Assembly (NCBI GenBank): GCA_018813975.1
Contig: JAHJAQ010000032.1
Coordinates: 1 to 5,674, forward strand
Direction of reading: 5' to 3'
Source: Microcaldota archaeon
Lineage (GTDB): Archaea; Iainarchaeota; Iainarchaeia; Iainarchaeales; JAGVWC01
Length of the DNA stretch: 5,674 nucleotides
In this document: positions 4,151 to 5,674 of the stretch, piece by piece
Layout of the letters: the number at the start of each line of letters is the position of its first letter
How positions within the stretch are numbered: the stretch's first letter is position 1
Notes under the pieces: model-generated
Told to the model about the DNA's origin: nothing
Database searches by the model: none
The model's input: only the letters and a program-made list of their open reading frames with translations
Translations under genes and position numbers: made by a program

Positions 4151-5674
4151 TTAGGGCGTGGAACATTGGAAAGTGCCGGCATTGGTTACGCCGCAATTCC
4201 AAAAAGAACCGTCAGGGCTTTTCATGGTAACATTTCCGTCTGCCCTAAAATGAAAGTTATCTGAAAAGTTAGTATCCCCTGAACCCATAAAGTTGTTTGA
4301 ATCTGAATCGTTGTATATGTTCCATCTTTCATCGAATCCCGCTAAATTTGAATAGAAAGCATATCCTTTTGATAGTCCTTCAGTATCTCCAGCCAGTGTT
4401 ATGTCAATTCCCTTATAGTTATAGTTTAGGGCTCCTGAAACTAACGTGTAATTGCTGCTTCCATCTAACTTCATTCCTGTTAGATTATATGTTAGTGTTT
4501 TTCCTACTCCAAGGTCTGATTTGAAAAAAGAAGAGGTAGTTATGTTGCTTCCTGTTGCTGTTGTTACTAATGCGATTGGCGGTACTGGTGTTGGAGCGCT
4601 GTAAGTTCCACTATCACTTACTGAAAGATATAATCCGTTCATAGTGTGTGCTCTTGACACTGAATTAAAATCTGAACCTCTTGATACTTGCATGAACATT
4701 GATTGTACTGCGTCTGCTACACCTGAAGTTATTTTTCTGTTGTCATAGAATGTGTAGTTTCCTATTACGTGCCCTAATCCGCTTACAGATGCACCAACAT
4801 ACGATAAAGTGGTGTTTACTGAAAAGTCAATGGTATTTATTTGTCGTGAACTTATGTTTCTGTCCAGTCCAAATAGTGTTGCGAATGTGTTTGTCGAATC
4901 GCTTATTCTGACTTTTGTTGTATTTGGTGAACTGCTTGCCCCTATAATTATTTTGTTTAAGTCTGTATCAAGGTTTAATAAATTATCTCCCATGTTTATA
5001 TCCCAACCCTGTTTCGGTACTAAATAGTTGCTGTCTAAATCCCAAAGAATCAAATCGTTTGTGTCTGTTTCTGATATTCCGGCACTTGTCATACATGTTC
5101 CATCGGGAAAACAAAAACGGTTCGCATTTACATCTCCATTAATCACGAATGCCTTGTGAGTCGAATACAAAACATTTTCATCGCTTGAAGAAAAGCTTCT
5201 TCCAAGAACCATTGAGTTGTCGTTTGAAACTGTTATATCTGAACCGATTCCAACCCCGTAGTCGCCAGAAATATCTATTGATTGCCCTACTCCAGTTGAA
5301 TGAACACCACTAAGGATTGTAAAAGCTCCAAGTCCAGAAACCATTTCCCCACTACAATTTACCCCTTCCCCCCAACAAACAGCCGCATCAACAGACGTTA
5401 TAAACGCATTATATCCGCCACCAACAGAATAAGGAGCGGAGCACTCCCCAGTATCTAAAAGCATTATTGAATTAACACAAGATTCATATGCAATACTATC
5501 TGTTCCGTACAAAAGAGTTTGTGCGCCGTTATTTGTTAAGGCGGTTCCAATGGTTGTAGTTTGGCCTTGTGTTCCTGTTGAATTATTACCAATCAATATA
5601 GCATTACTGCCAAGAGTACTAGAATTTGAGTTTCCAAGCAAAATATTATCTGTAAACAATAATGCTTGTAAACC
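4151..5674 (-). CDS. Fibre/adhesin-like protein with YadA-head-like beta-roll, 5' end outside window (partial)
   Basis: The frame is open to the right edge (507 codons plus TAA in view). The TTG at 5659 lies inside the frame and need not be the start. Counting from the first codon in view, residues about 10-57 and 112-160 show 14-15-residue repeats such as NAILIGNNSTG and YGVGIGSDITVSN, typical of the beta-roll head of trimeric adhesins (Hep_Hag/YadA head). RFCFPDGTCMTSAG follows at about 186. A variable Ser/Thr/Asn-rich middle comes next, then GYAFYSNL and RWNIYNDSDSNNFMGSGDT (about 437-468), like segments next to the tips of phage tail fibres. The C-terminus SPDGSFWNCGVTNAGTFQCS carries a cysteine pair. 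Cysteines come in four close pairs. No C-terminal membrane span or intramolecular chaperone is seen. It is probably a secreted or surface fibrous protein. Its downstream partner is the membrane-anchored repeat protein 20 bp away. The family names are from pattern memory. Confidence 0.85.
   Translation of the reverse strand, partial: GLQALLFTDNILLGNSNSSTLGSNAILIGNNSTGTQGQTTTIGTALTNNGAQTLLYGTDSIAYESCVNSIMLLDTGECSAPYSVGGGYNAFITSVDAAVCWGEGVNCSGEMVSGLGAFTILSGVHSTGVGQSIDISGDYGVGIGSDITVSNDNSMVLGRSFSSSDENVLYSTHKAFVINGDVNANRFCFPDGTCMTSAGISETDTNDLILWDLDSNYLVPKQGWDINMGDNLLNLDTDLNKIIIGASSSPNTTKVRISDSTNTFATLFGLDRNISSRQINTIDFSVNTTLSYVGASVSGLGHVIGNYTFYDNRKITSGVADAVQSMFMQVSRGSDFNSVSRAHTMNGLYLSVSDSGTYSAPTPVPPIALVTTATGSNITTSSFFKSDLGVGKTLTYNLTGMKLDGSSNYTLVSGALNYNYKGIDITLAGDTEGLSKGYAFYSNLAGFDERWNIYNDSDSNNFMGSGDTNFSDNFHFRADGNVTMKSPDGSFWNCGVTNAGTFQCSTP
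4160..4219 (-). other. C-terminal SPDG-WNCG-QCS module of the fibre-like protein
   Basis: The last twenty-odd residues read as a compact beta-hairpin: a serine/proline/DG turn, Trp-Asn-Cys-Gly, an NAG turn, then Gln-Cys-Ser and the stop two codons later. The two cysteines, nine residues apart, suit a disulfide that closes the hairpin. I associate similar endings with fibre-like proteins in DPANN genomes, where they may cap the fibre; this is not a named domain that I can cite. Confidence 0.45.
5090..5119 (-). other. RFCFPDGTCM motif joining the beta-roll to the fibre body
   Basis: This ten-residue segment has two cysteines five residues apart around a PDGT turn. It follows the last beta-roll turn and a FVINGDVNAN strand. 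Short C-x5-C loops with a DGT turn recur at such junctions in fibre-like proteins of uncultured microbes and phages, as far as I recall. A disulfide between the two is likely outside the cell. Confidence 0.5.

Noticed and set aside
4131..4202. Longer N-terminus of the large protein starting at 4202 or 4166
   Set aside because: It would overlap the upstream gene, bury the signal peptide behind basic residues and ignore the GGAG placed 7 nt before the ATG at 4130.

Overview
The window looks like AT-rich DNA from an archaeon, most probably a small-genome (DPANN-like) lineage. The best evidence is a tRNA-Asp gene with a 42-nt intron between positions 37 and 38, which can fold into the bulge-helix-bulge structure cut by the archaeal splicing endonuclease. 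A large signal-peptide surface protein with Ig-like modules, one C-terminal membrane span and a charged coiled-coil tail fits the same picture. The lineage is inferred from style, not proven.

Layout from left to right. (1) Positions 2-238, + strand: the 3' end of a gene cut by the window edge; its product resembles the C-terminus of a LAGLIDADG-type protein. Its stop codon lies inside a perfect 11-bp inverted repeat. (2) Positions 243-356, - strand: the intron-containing tRNA-Asp(GTC), convergent with the first gene and only 4 bp from it. (3) Positions 357-587: a non-coding spacer with a perfect 10-bp A/T hairpin just upstream of the tRNA and weak promoter- and terminator-like signals. (4) Positions 588-4130, - strand: a 1180-residue membrane-anchored surface protein. 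It has a signal peptide, seven tandem repeats of about 41 residues, several beta-sandwich-like modules, one membrane span and a cytoplasmic coiled coil. (5) Positions 4151-5674, - strand: the 3' part (507 codons plus stop) of a fibre/adhesin-like protein with a YadA-head-like beta-roll and phage-tail-fibre-like segments. Its 5' end is outside the window.

The two large genes are only 20 bp apart, in the same direction, and the downstream one has a clear Shine-Dalgarno sequence in the gap, so they are very probably co-transcribed. A reasonable inference is that both are cell-surface proteins. The upstream one is a fibrous adhesin-like protein with no visible C-terminal membrane anchor. The downstream one spans the membrane and may anchor, organise or sense something at the surface and pass it to its intracellular coiled coil.

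The most interesting structure is the 123-bp tandem repeat array. Distant units are nearly identical in a non-neighbour order, which suggests recombination between units. Six units carry a D-x-N-x-[NT]-x-x-[ILV]-x-x-x-D loop that resembles a dockerin/EF-hand calcium-binding loop, which I have not seen described for this type of repeat.
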